Shown here: piece after piece, positions 52,357 to 61,681 of the stretch | Position numbering within the stretch: position 1 is the stretch's first letter | Layout of the letters: every line of letters begins with the position of its first letter | Assembly: GCA_004557405.1 (NCBI GenBank) | Contig: SFDZ01000005.1 | Coordinates: forward strand, 1 to 64,000 | Origin: Bacteroidales bacterium | GTDB lineage: Bacteria; Bacteroidota; Bacteroidia; Bacteroidales; Paludibacteraceae | Length of the DNA: 64,000 nt | Direction of reading: 5' to 3' | Made by a program: the position numbers and the translations under genes | Notes under the pieces: model-generated | The model's database searches: none | Told to the model about the DNA's origin: nothing | The model's input: only the letters and a program-made list of their open reading frames with translations

Positions 52357-53175
52357 ATGATTGTTTTTCCGAATGCCAAAATCAATTTGGGTTTGAACGT
52401 GGTAGGCTGCCGTCCCGATGGCTATCACGACATCGAAACGGTGTTTTATCCCATCGGTGTGTGCGATGCGTTGGAAGTGGTGCCGGCGGCCACTACATCG
52501 TTCGAGGTGGTGGGGCTGCCTGTCGCCGGCGCGATGGAGAGTAATTTGGTGATGCGGGCGTATCGGCTGTTGCAGCGCGATTTCGATTTGCCCGAAGTGC
52601 AGATTACTCTGCTGAAAAAAATACCGATGGGAGCCGGATTGGGCGGCGGCTCGAGCGATGCGGCTTTCATGCTTAAGTTGCTTAATACGCAGTTTGCGCT
52701 TGGCTTGACCGACGAGCGCTTGGAAACTTATGCGGCTGTGTTAGGTGCCGATTGTGCTTTTTTTGTGCGCGATGTGCCGGCGTTTGCCACGGGCATTGGC
52801 GAGCAACTGACGCCACTGTCGTTGTCGTTGTCGAAATGGAAAATGCTGCTTGTGAAACCCGATGTGCATGTGTCGACTGCCGAAGCCTATGCCGATGTGC
52901 AGTGCGCACGCTGTGCAGTGTCGCCTGCCGAGGCGGTGCAGCGGCCGGTTTCGGAGTGGAAGGAGTTGTTGTTCAACGACTTCGAGGCGAGCGTGTTCCC
53001 GAAACATCCCGAATTGGAACGTATAAAAAAGCAGTTGTACGCCGGCGGAGCCGTGTATGCGGCCATGTCGGGGAGCGGCTCGACGATTTATGGTTTGTTT
53101 GCTCCCGATTTTCCCGATGTCGAGTTGGCAAAAATATCCTTTGCGGCACAAACGATGCGTGTGGTATTGGAGTAG
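52357..53175 (+). CDS. ispE: 4-diphosphocytidyl-2-C-methyl-D-erythritol kinase
   Basis: IspE phosphorylates CDP-methylerythritol in the MEP isoprenoid pathway. It is a GHMP kinase: N-terminal NAKINLGLNVVGCRPDGYHD, ATP loop PMGAGLGGGSSDAAF (residues 90-104), and C-terminal AAMSGSGSTIYGLF. Length is 272 residues. The frame is open far upstream to 52090, but the ATG at 52357 lies directly after the -7 element and starts the family-typical N-terminus. Confidence 0.95.
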   Translation: MIVFPNAKINLGLNVVGCRPDGYHDIETVFYPIGVCDALEVVPAATTSFEVVGLPVAGAMESNLVMRAYRLLQRDFDLPEVQITLLKKIPMGAGLGGGSSDAAFMLKLLNTQFALGLTDERLETYAAVLGADCAFFVRDVPAFATGIGEQLTPLSLSLSKWKMLLVKPDVHVSTAEAYADVQCARCAVSPAEAVQRPVSEWKELLFNDFEASVFPKHPELERIKKQLYAGGAVYAAMSGSGSTIYGLFAPDFPDVELAKISFAAQTMRVVLE

Positions 53176-53245
53176 GAACGCCGTGTAAAATTGTTTAGAC
53201 GCAATTTATTGTTGAATGTATATTTGCGCGGATATAATCGTCGGG

Positions 53246-55426
53246 TTATGCGTAGCCGTGAAGTCCGCCCAACACGAAATTGACGCCGAAATAGGTGAAC
53301 AGCACACAGAAAAAGGCGATAATGGTAAAAAGATGAAAAAATAACGGTCGGCGGAACCAAGGCAGCGAATCGGTGTGTAGCGCAGCCGCATAGACCAACA
53401 TCGTAATCAACGCCCAAACCTCTTTGGGATCCCAACCCCAATAGCGTCCCCACGACACATTTGCCCACACGGCACCAATAAAAATGCCGATGGTCAAACA
53501 AAAGATGGCCGGATACAACAACAAACGACTGACGAGGTACAACCGTGTGATTTGTGCCTCCGCATTTCGGCCGAATGCGTACAAAATGAGCGCAGTGATG
53601 CCATTCAGCATCATAAAAGCCAGCAGTGCATACGCACACATGATAATCATCACGTGTACGCTCAGCAACGGCGACGAGAGTACCGGCATCAGATTGGTAA
53701 TCTGCGGATTGGATTCGCCCATCAACGATACCATCAACGCCATGGCACACAGCAGTAAACCGAATGGCAAGGCAAACGAAAATCGCCGACACAACAACAA
53801 GGTTAGCAATAGGCTTATCCATGCTAAACACTGCATCGTTTCGAAACCGTTCGACAGCGGCAGATGACCGCTCACAAAGCCGCGCAACACGATGAGCGCC
53901 GTCAGCAACGCAAACGCCGATGCCACGATGCCTAACGATACACCTTGCAACCAGCGCGGTTGCGGTTGATGCCGACAAACAAAGTAACATCGGCAAAAAA
54001 ACAACAACAATCCGGCAAGCATACAGCAAATGGCAAGCGGCTTGGTTGTATGCAAGCGGTTGTACCACTGTTCGGCGGCAAAACGTGCGTCCGAGGGCAG
54101 ATTTTCGGTCGTTGCCGCACGTTGCTGATAGTTGCGTATTTGGTCGAGACCATTGGCCGCAGCACGATTTTGACCATGCGCAATTTGTTGTGCGACGTAC
54201 GACATGCTGCCTTTGATCATTTGCCAATTGGCAAGCGACATATCGGCGGGCAGATTGTCCGTCCACGAATACCATGCTACCGATTGTGTTGCCGTGTCCG
54301 GCACCGGATAAATTTTGATTAGACTGCCGGTGCAAACCATCGCTATCAGATTGAACTTTTCGTCGGCGGCACGCATGTTTTTATCGGTCGAATGCTGTAT
54401 GTTTTCGGCGAGTTTGTAACCATGTTTGCCTACAAAGTCGTTGAGACAAGCGTATCGGCCATCGATGCCGAGCCGGCGGCGTACATTGTCGCCTTTGATT
54501 TTTATCATCGGCTCTGTTTTCCATTCGTCGTAATAGAACAGCCAACCCGCCAGCACCTGTTCGGCCGTAAAGTCGCGATAGGTGTTTTTCCCGTATATTT
54601 TCATGCAAAAATCGTTGGCCAACGTCTGCAACGGACAAACGCGTTCGTTGTAATAGACATACAAATTGCCCAATTTGTCGGCCAGGGCCGGTTGCAAAGT
54701 GCGCGGCTCCGCATCGACCATCAGTGTGGGCAGCAGAGCCAACACTGCGACGCCGGCCATACGTTTCAGCAGTTGGCGGAAATGCGTCTGTTTTTGAACA
54801 AAAAACAACAACAGACACACCAGCAACATGGCATAGCCGCCGTAAGTGATGGCAATGCCGTACGGGTCGTGGCTCACGGCAAAGGTGGCTCCTTGTTTGT
54901 CCGAATCGTAGGTCGATTGATAAAACCGATAATGCCGATAGGTAAACACGTTGTTCATCGACACGATGCCACACAGCGTATCGCTGCCATCGACAATTTG
55001 CAAACGGCTCACAAAATCCATCGGCGATTGCGTGCCGGCGTAATACGTCAGTCGGAAATCGTCCAATGCGACCGCAAACGGGAACTGCTGTGTGCCCTTA
55101 TTTTTTATGGTAAATTCGGTGGCACTTGTCCCGAATCGCAAATGTAGCGTACCGTGTTGGCCGAATAGGTGTGTGGTCAGTGCGCCGGTCAGAATGACGA
55201 CAAACGAGAGATGCAATAACAGTGTAACAAGGTGTTTTTGTAGATGACATTGAAACATGTAAACCACTGCACAACAAACTGTTGCAGCCCAAAGCAGCAG
55301 TGTGGCCGGCGATGTGTAAAAATAGTTGATGGCAACCTCTGTGCCGTAGTTTTGTTCGACAATGGTGGCAGCCACCAGCACCAATAAAATGACGCCACAA
55401 AGCGAGAAAGTGATTTTTTTCAACAT
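53246..55426 (-). CDS. ccsBA: Cytochrome c biogenesis fusion protein CcsBA (ResB-CcsA)
   Basis: System II cytochrome c synthase exports haem and attaches it to CXXCH motifs. The N-terminal ResB-like part has membrane helices (ITFSLCGVILLVLVAATIVEQ; HLSFVVILTGALTTHLFG) and a periplasmic domain. The C-terminal CcsA part has several helices and the haem-handling WWD motif, here WGRYWGWDPKEVWALI. The fused length is 726 residues. The ATG at 55426 (MLKKITFSLCG) overlaps the DUF4491 gene by 7 nt, which suggests translational coupling. The di-haem gene just upstream supplies a likely substrate. Confidence 0.92.
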   Translation of the reverse strand: MLKKITFSLCGVILLVLVAATIVEQNYGTEVAINYFYTSPATLLLWAATVCCAVVYMFQCHLQKHLVTLLLHLSFVVILTGALTTHLFGQHGTLHLRFGTSATEFTIKNKGTQQFPFAVALDDFRLTYYAGTQSPMDFVSRLQIVDGSDTLCGIVSMNNVFTYRHYRFYQSTYDSDKQGATFAVSHDPYGIAITYGGYAMLLVCLLLFFVQKQTHFRQLLKRMAGVAVLALLPTLMVDAEPRTLQPALADKLGNLYVYYNERVCPLQTLANDFCMKIYGKNTYRDFTAEQVLAGWLFYYDEWKTEPMIKIKGDNVRRRLGIDGRYACLNDFVGKHGYKLAENIQHSTDKNMRAADEKFNLIAMVCTGSLIKIYPVPDTATQSVAWYSWTDNLPADMSLANWQMIKGSMSYVAQQIAHGQNRAAANGLDQIRNYQQRAATTENLPSDARFAAEQWYNRLHTTKPLAICCMLAGLLLFFCRCYFVCRHQPQPRWLQGVSLGIVASAFALLTALIVLRGFVSGHLPLSNGFETMQCLAWISLLLTLLLCRRFSFALPFGLLLCAMALMVSLMGESNPQITNLMPVLSSPLLSVHVMIIMCAYALLAFMMLNGITALILYAFGRNAEAQITRLYLVSRLLLYPAIFCLTIGIFIGAVWANVSWGRYWGWDPKEVWALITMLVYAAALHTDSLPWFRRPLFFHLFTIIAFFCVLFTYFGVNFVLGGLHGYA

Positions 55427-55707
55427 TTGCGTTTCGGATTTTTCGGGAACCAACCTTTTTTGACGCGTTCTTCCTGTTCGAACAACTCTTTTATCGACCA
55501 AAACGACGCAAACGCCACTACGCCCGACAGCGTCGAAAGCACATCGTTGGTTATAAGTAGCGACAACGTGCAAAATGCTACACCTATCGCTGCAAAAAGC
55601 CACCAGCAGCGTTTCGACCAATAATATTCGGCTTTGACAACTATCGGGTGAAAAACGCCGATAATCAAAAACACCGCCATTCCGATAATGACCCCACTAT
55701 AATTCAT
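55420..55707 (-). CDS. DUF4491 family small membrane protein
   Basis: A 95-residue protein with three hydrophobic helices (GVIIGMAVFLIIGVFHPIVV; WWLFAAIGVAFCTLSLLI; VLSTLSGVVAFASFWSI) and a basic tail. It belongs to DUF4491, of unknown function. Its stop overlaps the ccsBA start, so the two are co-translated. That link suggests, but does not show, a role in haem or cytochrome assembly. Confidence 0.85.
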   Translation of the reverse strand: MNYSGVIIGMAVFLIIGVFHPIVVKAEYYWSKRCWWLFAAIGVAFCTLSLLITNDVLSTLSGVVAFASFWSIKELFEQEERVKKGWFPKNPKRKC

Positions 55708-55730
55708 CTGTTTGTATCACTAAAAAAAAG

Positions 55731-55776
55731 GGAAAAAAACAGACTCCGCCTGTCGGTACGACAAGACGGAATCTGC
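55731..55776 (-). terminator. Hairpin terminator after the di-haem gene
   Basis: On the minus strand the arms CAGATTCCGTCTTGTCG and CGACAGGCGGAGTCTG pair with a few G-U pairs and one bulge, followed by a long T run. It separates the di-haem protein gene from DUF4491-ccsBA; downstream expression would need read-through or an unseen promoter. Confidence 0.78.
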
Positions 55777-55781
55777 TGCCG

Positions 55782-57428
55782 CTAAATAGCATCAATAAAT
55801 TTGCAGATGGCATCACGATCTTTCTTTTCCAACTTGCGGAATCGTTCGATGATTTCGTACGCATCGCTCTCTTGCGAATAGCCGTGCCACATAATGGCTT
55901 CGATGACGTTGCGCGCACGGCAGTCGTGCAAGCGATCGGACGTGGACGAGCCCGTAACTTTTTGGTGCAATCCGCGTCCCCACAACGGTGTAGTGCGGCA
56001 CCAACCGGTACGAATGTCGTTTTCCATGTGCAATTTGTGTTGAACCATATCGGTGTAAGGCCAAATTTTTTGATACGGATAGCGAGGTAATTCGTTGCCG
56101 ACGAAAAATTTGGCAGGGTCACGAATCTCGTCGCTGCCCGTTGTCCAACTCGGACGGTGACAGTAAGCACAGCCTATTTCGCTGAACAATTCTCGTCCGC
56201 GCAGCACCTCGGCATCGTTCACATTACGAGCCGCCGGCACCGCCAATCCGCGATGCCAAACCATCAGGTCGGTGTATTCCTCGTCGCTCATTTCGACTGG
56301 TAAATCTTTGGCGGTCAGATAATTGTAAATATTTTTCTCGACGTCGTTTTCTACCCACCACTCAGGCTTTTCGTTGGGATAGATTTGTGCGATGTAATCG
56401 TCGAACGCTGTTTGCACCTCCGGATCTTTAGAGGAATAAGTGGCGTAAATCGTGCCGTTCAGGTCGAGGTAATGGTAGCGGCGGTCGCTGCGTGTTACGT
56501 TGGTGATGTTCCAAATGGCGTTGGCACCGGCCGCATCCTGCAACGGACCACGACTCATGGCGTAAGTGTAGCGGCGCGGATAAAGTGTGCCATCGCCCTG
56601 AATGGTGTTTTTATATTGATTGGAAGTCCAATCGCCACCGGCAAAATACGCTGTGTTCAAACCATTTTTCATGTAGCCGTCGCGCTCCTGTTTAGCCCAT
56701 TCGGCTTTCAGCGAGTCGTCGGGAATGGCATCGAGCAACCCCGTGCCGTAAATGCCGATAGTGCTCTCCAATTTCACACCATAATCGTCGGTAATGTCGT
56801 AGCCCTGATTGTACACATATACCGCCTCTTTGGGCATTTCGACCACCGGATATTGCAATTCGTACGTTTCTCCATCGTCGAAACGATTGCCCCAGCCATC
56901 GACTGCCGTGCGATACGATACGGTAATTTTGCTCTCATCGAGCGGTGCTTTGAATGGTGCTGCTGCATGACTTTGCGGCATACCTGCCAACCATGTAACA
57001 TATCCTTCGGTGGCCTTGTTGTACACTACCAACAAACAGCCGTTGCCGATGTCGTTGGTGTTGAAACTGCCTTCGGGCACACGCATACCATGTCCGTAGC
57101 CGGGGTGGCAATGCATGCACGATTCACGCACATATACCGGTCCCAAACCATGACGCGTGCCACTGTGTGTGCTCATAAACGGTTTTTCGAACAACGCTTC
57201 GCCGTTTTTGAACGATTGATACAATCCTGCATTTTCGACGGCGGGTGTCGGTTGTTCCAACGCATTCGATGTGGTCAGATATGCCGTTCCCAATTTTCCT
57301 CCCGTATAATACCATTCGGGATTTGCATCGACATTGCTTATGTCGTCTTCTATCGGGTCTTCCGGCCGACAAGCCGTCAGGCACAAGGCGCCTGTAAGAC
57401 CAAAAATAAAAAATACTTTACGATTCAT
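55782..57428 (-). CDS. Di-haem oxidoreductase-like lipoprotein (DUF1111-type)
   Basis: An exported lipoprotein of 548 residues with a lipobox ALCLTAC (Cys19). Two c-type haem motifs are visible: CMHCHPGYG (about residue 104) and CAYCHRPSW (about residue 425). Flanking text GLGPVYVRESCMHCH and GRELFSEIGCAYCHRPSW matches the di-haem oxidoreductase family, annotated as thiol oxidoreductase-like. It is co-oriented with an imelysin gene 34 nt upstream and with CcsBA downstream. A redox step in iron uptake is a plausible inference only. Confidence 0.87.
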   Translation of the reverse strand: MNRKVFFIFGLTGALCLTACRPEDPIEDDISNVDANPEWYYTGGKLGTAYLTTSNALEQPTPAVENAGLYQSFKNGEALFEKPFMSTHSGTRHGLGPVYVRESCMHCHPGYGHGMRVPEGSFNTNDIGNGCLLVVYNKATEGYVTWLAGMPQSHAAAPFKAPLDESKITVSYRTAVDGWGNRFDDGETYELQYPVVEMPKEAVYVYNQGYDITDDYGVKLESTIGIYGTGLLDAIPDDSLKAEWAKQERDGYMKNGLNTAYFAGGDWTSNQYKNTIQGDGTLYPRRYTYAMSRGPLQDAAGANAIWNITNVTRSDRRYHYLDLNGTIYATYSSKDPEVQTAFDDYIAQIYPNEKPEWWVENDVEKNIYNYLTAKDLPVEMSDEEYTDLMVWHRGLAVPAARNVNDAEVLRGRELFSEIGCAYCHRPSWTTGSDEIRDPAKFFVGNELPRYPYQKIWPYTDMVQHKLHMENDIRTGWCRTTPLWGRGLHQKVTGSSTSDRLHDCRARNVIEAIMWHGYSQESDAYEIIERFRKLEKKDRDAICKFIDAI

Positions 57429-57462
57429 AGTCTAATTGTGATTTTTACGGATTTTCTGTTTG

Positions 57463-58629
57463 TTATTTGCTCAATTCGGCCATCACTTCCTCCAACGCAT
57501 CGACCAAATCGGTGCCAACCAACGTTACGGCTTTTTGTGCATTGGCGTTTTGCGCATTTTTGGCAAATGGCTCGGGTATGGCTTTTATGGTGTTAATGGA
57601 CTCGGTAAGCAGCGTGCGCACTTTGGTGTCGAGTGTGGGATTCACGCTTTTGATGTAGTCGGACAACGAGGCGTCGCCCGCTTGTGTACCGAAGTAGGAA
57701 TTTTCGATGGAGTGCATGTTGTCTTCGAAATCGACTATGGAATTCAGGCTGTAAGGCGACTCGATGTAGTTGCGGTCGTCTTCGCTCGACCCGTTAGCCG
57801 GACGCCCGATTTTGGTTTTACCCACTTCGTCGGCAATGTCAATGCAGCCTTGAATAATCTCTTCGGCCGTTTCTTGATAAGTTTTGTAAATAGAACCTGC
57901 CTGACCTGCGTTCATCATCATGTCGCCATAGTTTTCGTTGTAGTTGAGTTCGGCCTCTTCGAGCATTTGTTGTTTCGCTGCCGCAATGTTGTTCATGCCC
58001 GACCAGCACGCCTCGAGCAATACGCACTGATTGCGCAAATCTTCGGCCACAGCCACCAAATATTCCAACTCTTCGGCTGTGAATTTGTCGATGCTGCGTG
58101 CCTGCGATTGTGTGTCGTCGTTAATCAACTCAAACAGCATATACTCTACGGAGTGGAAGCCGAGCAGCCCGTAGCCCATGGTTTCGATGCTCCATGCTTC
58201 ACCGTTGCGTATTTTGGCAAGTGTGTTGTCGAGGGCAGTCTTGTCGAGCGGCCACGAGTCGATGTGCGGGTCGATGTTGTGATTGTTGGCCGGCCCATAC
58301 AAAAACGCTTCCGATTTTTCCCAATATTTGCGCGCTTCGTTCCACGCTTTTCCGGCGGCTTCCACATCGGCCGAAGTCAGTTTCCCCGCAGCAAAATTGG
58401 TTTGCATAACAACGCATTTTGCTGCCATATCGACGGCCGCATCTGCCATCGCGACATAAGTCGGGCGCACCGTGTTTTGCACATACGGCACCACCGCTTT
58501 TTTGAATGCCTCCTCTTTGGGGGTCAACAAGTTATCCACAGGTGTTTCTTGTTTCTCGCAAGCCTGCAAACCGATACCTAACAATACGGCACAAAGTCCG
58601 TAACAAGTAGTTTTGATTTTTCCTTTCAT
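57463..58629 (-). CDS. Imelysin-family (M75/IrpA-like) lipoprotein
   Basis: A 388-residue lipoprotein (LGIGLQAC, Cys24) with the imelysin GxHxxE signature in LLGFHSVEYMLFEL. Helical pairs follow as in IrpA and the EfeO M75 domain, for example NTVRPTYVAMADAAVDMA near the N-terminus. Imelysins are linked to iron uptake, but their biochemical action is unresolved. It lies between the porin-like gene (33 nt) and the di-haem gene (34 nt) in a short operon. Confidence 0.87.
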   Translation of the reverse strand: MKGKIKTTCYGLCAVLLGIGLQACEKQETPVDNLLTPKEEAFKKAVVPYVQNTVRPTYVAMADAAVDMAAKCVVMQTNFAAGKLTSADVEAAGKAWNEARKYWEKSEAFLYGPANNHNIDPHIDSWPLDKTALDNTLAKIRNGEAWSIETMGYGLLGFHSVEYMLFELINDDTQSQARSIDKFTAEELEYLVAVAEDLRNQCVLLEACWSGMNNIAAAKQQMLEEAELNYNENYGDMMMNAGQAGSIYKTYQETAEEIIQGCIDIADEVGKTKIGRPANGSSEDDRNYIESPYSLNSIVDFEDNMHSIENSYFGTQAGDASLSDYIKSVNPTLDTKVRTLLTESINTIKAIPEPFAKNAQNANAQKAVTLVGTDLVDALEEVMAELSK

Positions 58630-58662
58630 GATTGTTTTGCTTTTATGATTTTACGATTGATT

Positions 58663-60087
58663 TTATTTTGTCGCATACGCTTTCGAAATGCTGAACAAGC
58701 CCGAATAGGTAATTCCTATCGAAAACGAAGGTTCGGGATTGTACGGCGACTGCAAAATACCGTAGGCATATTCGGTTTTCAGAGCAATATCTTTCAGCGG
58801 ATAATAGTTCACACCCACAGCCACACGGTGCCGAGCGCACCACTCATAATCCGTTACGCCATCGACGCGAAACATCGAGTCGTAGTAATCGTAGCGGGCA
58901 AACAGATAAAATCGTTGAGCGGACTGATGTAGTTTTGCATTCAACGAAAAAAAATCGTATCCGGCTTCGATGCCGGCTGCCATGGCATCGCTTGCCACAG
59001 CTTGTCGGGACGACGGCGAATCTTTGCGCATCGTCATATTGTACGCCGTTATCAGGCGCGAATCGGTTAAGTGTCCGTAGTCGAATGCTCCACGCACTAT
59101 CACGTTGTGATTGTCGTATTTGAAATCGAACGCACCTATCACGACCGTGCCTTTCACATCTTGATATTTTGCGTTTTCGTTGGTGCTCAATGTGTTACGA
59201 AACGAGTTGCCGACATAACCGCTCAACGACAGACGCAGCCCGTTCACCGATTCGTTATCGACACGGAATGCGCCTGCATACACATTGGCTATTTTGAACT
59301 CGTAGGGCGAGCCGGCGCCGTTCTGAATCCACGTTTTTCGACCGAAACGGTCAGAATCGAGCCCCGGCAAAAACATCACTTCGTAACGCCATTTGTTGTG
59401 CTCGCCCCAAAACGAAATACCCGTTTCGTGCCATGTGCAGGGCAAAATCGTGTTTTCACCCTCAGGACGATAGACGCCGAAAAATTCGGTCGGCATGTGA
59501 TGCTGGTTGGTGCCGCCCACAGGCACAATGATGTGTCCTAAACGTATGTTGGCGGCCGGACAAAAACTTTTCTGAATCCAAAACTGCTCCAAAGCCACTT
59601 CGCCGCCGCGTTCTATCTCCGTTTCGTATTCGCCGGCTTCCTCTTCTTCTATCTCCACCGCGGCTTCGAGACCGCCATGTTCAAATTCGATTTCGGTGCC
59701 CATGCTCCAACCTTTGCCAAAATCAAAGCCCAAATAAATCACCACATGTGGCAAATCGAACCGTCCGTGACTGCCGTTGGCATATTTTTCGGGTTGTGTA
59801 TAGCGTAAGTAGTTGTCGCTAAAGAAATTGCGTGTATAGACGGCTTCGCCGTATCCGCCAACTGTCATGCGGAACTCCTCCTGTTTGTTCCGGTCGGGGT
59901 CGTTGGTGGTGGTGTCTTTGGGCTCCGACTTCGGTGACGCGCCCGTAGTGGCATCTATCTCCAAACGCTCAAGCCGTTCGAGTCGCTGAAGCAATGCTTC
60001 GTATTCGTCACGCGACACAGTTTCGTCAGCCCATAGCGACCGAATTGACATGCTTAATATTAGGGTGAAAATAAGAACTTTTTTCAT
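58663..60087 (-). CDS. Porin-like outer-membrane protein with N-terminal coiled coil
   Basis: A 474-residue exported protein: signal peptide (to RSLWA), a short coiled coil (YEALLQRLERLERLEID), a Ser/Thr/Asp linker, and a barrel of about 390 residues ending FSISKAYATK. Strands include FDLPHVVIYLGFDFGKGWSM and the later YFLFARYDYYDS-like and VAVGVNYYPLKDIALKTEY segments. It resembles OprO/phosphate-selective-porin-type barrels. The ATG at 60087 begins the signal peptide; the longer frame to 60261 crosses the -7 element at 60117-60124. It heads the imelysin operon, so the transported solute may be an iron complex (inference). Confidence 0.82.
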   Translation of the reverse strand: MKKVLIFTLILSMSIRSLWADETVSRDEYEALLQRLERLERLEIDATTGASPKSEPKDTTTNDPDRNKQEEFRMTVGGYGEAVYTRNFFSDNYLRYTQPEKYANGSHGRFDLPHVVIYLGFDFGKGWSMGTEIEFEHGGLEAAVEIEEEEAGEYETEIERGGEVALEQFWIQKSFCPAANIRLGHIIVPVGGTNQHHMPTEFFGVYRPEGENTILPCTWHETGISFWGEHNKWRYEVMFLPGLDSDRFGRKTWIQNGAGSPYEFKIANVYAGAFRVDNESVNGLRLSLSGYVGNSFRNTLSTNENAKYQDVKGTVVIGAFDFKYDNHNVIVRGAFDYGHLTDSRLITAYNMTMRKDSPSSRQAVASDAMAAGIEAGYDFFSLNAKLHQSAQRFYLFARYDYYDSMFRVDGVTDYEWCARHRVAVGVNYYPLKDIALKTEYAYGILQSPYNPEPSFSIGITYSGLFSISKAYATK

Positions 60088-60116
60088 AGTTGTGCGTATT
60101 ATCGTTTTTCGACATG

Positions 60117-60124
60117 CAAATTTA
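60117..60124 (-). promoter_or_regulatory. -7 promoter element of the porin-imelysin operon
   Basis: Minus-strand TAAATTTG, 30 nt before the ATG at 60087. No Fur-like palindrome was recognised by eye. Confidence 0.52.
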
Positions 60125-60265
60125 GAATCAGTAATGCACACGCACAATACCATAAATAGGGTAATTTTTTTTGCGAGTCTGTTCGATGCACATACCAAAA
60201 AATAGTTAGCCACGAAACGAACGCTGCAGCGTAAAATTTTGGGACGAAAAAAATCGAACATAAGA

Positions 60266-60299
60266 TTATAGGGACGCGGTCATGACCACGTCCCTATAA
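60266..60299. repeat. Perfect-looking 34-bp inverted repeat downstream of the flavodiiron gene
   Basis: TTATAGGGACG-C-GGTCA is followed directly by its complement TGACC-A-CGTCCCTATAA, with one mismatch. It lies 44 nt past the flavodiiron stop. It lacks a directly adjacent T run, so it may be a REP-like or palindromic intergenic element rather than a simple terminator. Confidence 0.7.
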
Positions 60300-60342
60300 A
60301 CATTAAACTTTTTAAACTTCTTGTGTTTCGACTGCGTTGCGT

Positions 60343-61506
60343 CTATGCCAAAAGCGCATCGGCTAACCGTTCGAGTTGTGGCAAGTCGCTTGTTTTCAGA
60401 CGACTGCGAATGGTTACTGTCGGTTCGACAAAGGTGATTTCTTTCTGTGATTGCAGCATTTCGCGCATGACTCGCCCTGCGCATGGCGCCCACGAACCGT
60501 TTTCGACGATGCCGACGCGGCGTTTTTGGTAATTTTTGCTTTGCAGACGGTGCAGAAAATCGTGCATCGGCGTGAATACGCTGCCATCGTACGAGGCGGC
60601 AGCCACTACCATGGTGCCGTAGCGGAAAGCATCTTCGACGGCTTCGGCCATATCGCAGCGACAGAGGTCGGTGATGGCTACTTTTGCGGCACCTTTGGCA
60701 CGCAATAGTTCGGCCAAATGCTCGGCGGCTTCGGCTGTACCGCCGTGTATCGAAGCGTAAGCGATGAATATGCCTTCTGTCTCGACGTCATAGCGGCTCC
60801 AAATGTCGTATAGATGGAGGTAGTAACCCAAATTTTCGGTCAGTATCGGGCCGTGCAGCGGGCAGATGGTTGCCACATCGAGTGTGCCGAGTTTTTTGAG
60901 CAGATTTTGCACTTGGGCGCCGTATTTGCCGCAGATGTTGAAGTAGTAGCGACGCGCTTCGCAGGCCCAATCTTCGTCGTGCGACAAAACACCGAATTTG
61001 CCGAATGCGTCGGCCGAAAAGAGTGTGCGCGTGTGCTGCTCGTACGACACGATGACTTCCGGCCAATGTACCATGGCTGCGCCGAAAAATTGCAGCGTGT
61101 GTTTGCCCAACGACAGCGTGTCGCCCTCTTTGACGATATGGATGCGGTTCGAAAAATCGGTATGTTCGAAAAATTGTGGCAACATTTTTTGTGCCGCTGC
61201 CGATGTTATCAATGTCAGATGCGGATAAGCGGCCATCACTTCGCCAATGATGCCCGAGTGATCGGGCTCTAAATGGTGTACAATCAGATAGTCGGGCGTG
61301 CGACTGCCAAGCGTTTGACGCAAATTTTCCCACCACGCTTGTTTTTTGCGGTGGTCGGCGGTGTCCATTATCGCAATCTTCTCGTCGACGACAAGGTACG
61401 AATTGTAGGCTATGCCGTTCGGCACAATGTACTGACTTTCAAATAGTTCCAAGTCGGTGTCGTCCACACCGATGTAGTGTATGTCTGTTGGTAAGTTGAG
61501 GTGCAT
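60343..61506 (-). CDS. A-type flavodiiron protein (FprA family)
   Basis: Flavodiiron proteins reduce O2 and/or NO in anaerobes. The N-terminal metallo-beta-lactamase-like domain carries the di-iron ligands in HHLEPDHSG (residues ~77-85) and HWPEV, DAFGKFG and CPLHGPIL. The C-terminal flavodoxin domain (~255-385) has IAYASIHGGTAEAAEHLAE for FMN. Length is 387 residues. A rubredoxin gene, a usual electron donor, is divergently transcribed 175 nt away. Confidence 0.95.
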   Translation of the reverse strand: MHLNLPTDIHYIGVDDTDLELFESQYIVPNGIAYNSYLVVDEKIAIMDTADHRKKQAWWENLRQTLGSRTPDYLIVHHLEPDHSGIIGEVMAAYPHLTLITSAAAQKMLPQFFEHTDFSNRIHIVKEGDTLSLGKHTLQFFGAAMVHWPEVIVSYEQHTRTLFSADAFGKFGVLSHDEDWACEARRYYFNICGKYGAQVQNLLKKLGTLDVATICPLHGPILTENLGYYLHLYDIWSRYDVETEGIFIAYASIHGGTAEAAEHLAELLRAKGAAKVAITDLCRCDMAEAVEDAFRYGTMVVAAASYDGSVFTPMHDFLHRLQSKNYQKRRVGIVENGSWAPCAGRVMREMLQSQKEITFVEPTVTIRSRLKTSDLPQLERLADALLA

Positions 61507-61530
61507 ATTCGTGTGTGATTATTTTTTCTG

Positions 61531-61538
61531 CAAAATTA
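61531..61538 (-). promoter_or_regulatory. -7 promoter element of the flavodiiron gene
   Basis: Minus-strand TAATTTTG, 25 nt before the start codon. Confidence 0.5.
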
Positions 61539-61581
61539 CAAATAAAATGGCTGATTTGGAAATAAAATGACAATTTTTTAT

Positions 61582-61589
61582 TACCTTTG
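61582..61589 (+). promoter_or_regulatory. -7 promoter element of the rubredoxin gene
   Basis: TACCTTTG with a TTTG at 61555-61558, 23 nt upstream. The rubredoxin ATG is about 93 nt downstream. It faces away from the flavodiiron promoter, only about 45 nt apart. Confidence 0.58.
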
Positions 61590-61681
61590 GCACACGATTT
61601 GCACCTATTCCCAAAAACGGTATCTGGCTCGCCGTCAGGTGCGTTGGCAAGAGCCGATTGTTTCATATTCAAAAAAAACTG

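Noticed and set aside
53088..54335. 415-codon minus-strand frame overlapping ccsBA
   Set aside because: It is an alternative frame of ccsBA, without membrane layout or family motif.
57460..58581. 373-codon plus-strand frame opposite the imelysin gene
   Set aside because: Antisense shadow of a well-supported gene; no signal or domain on its own.
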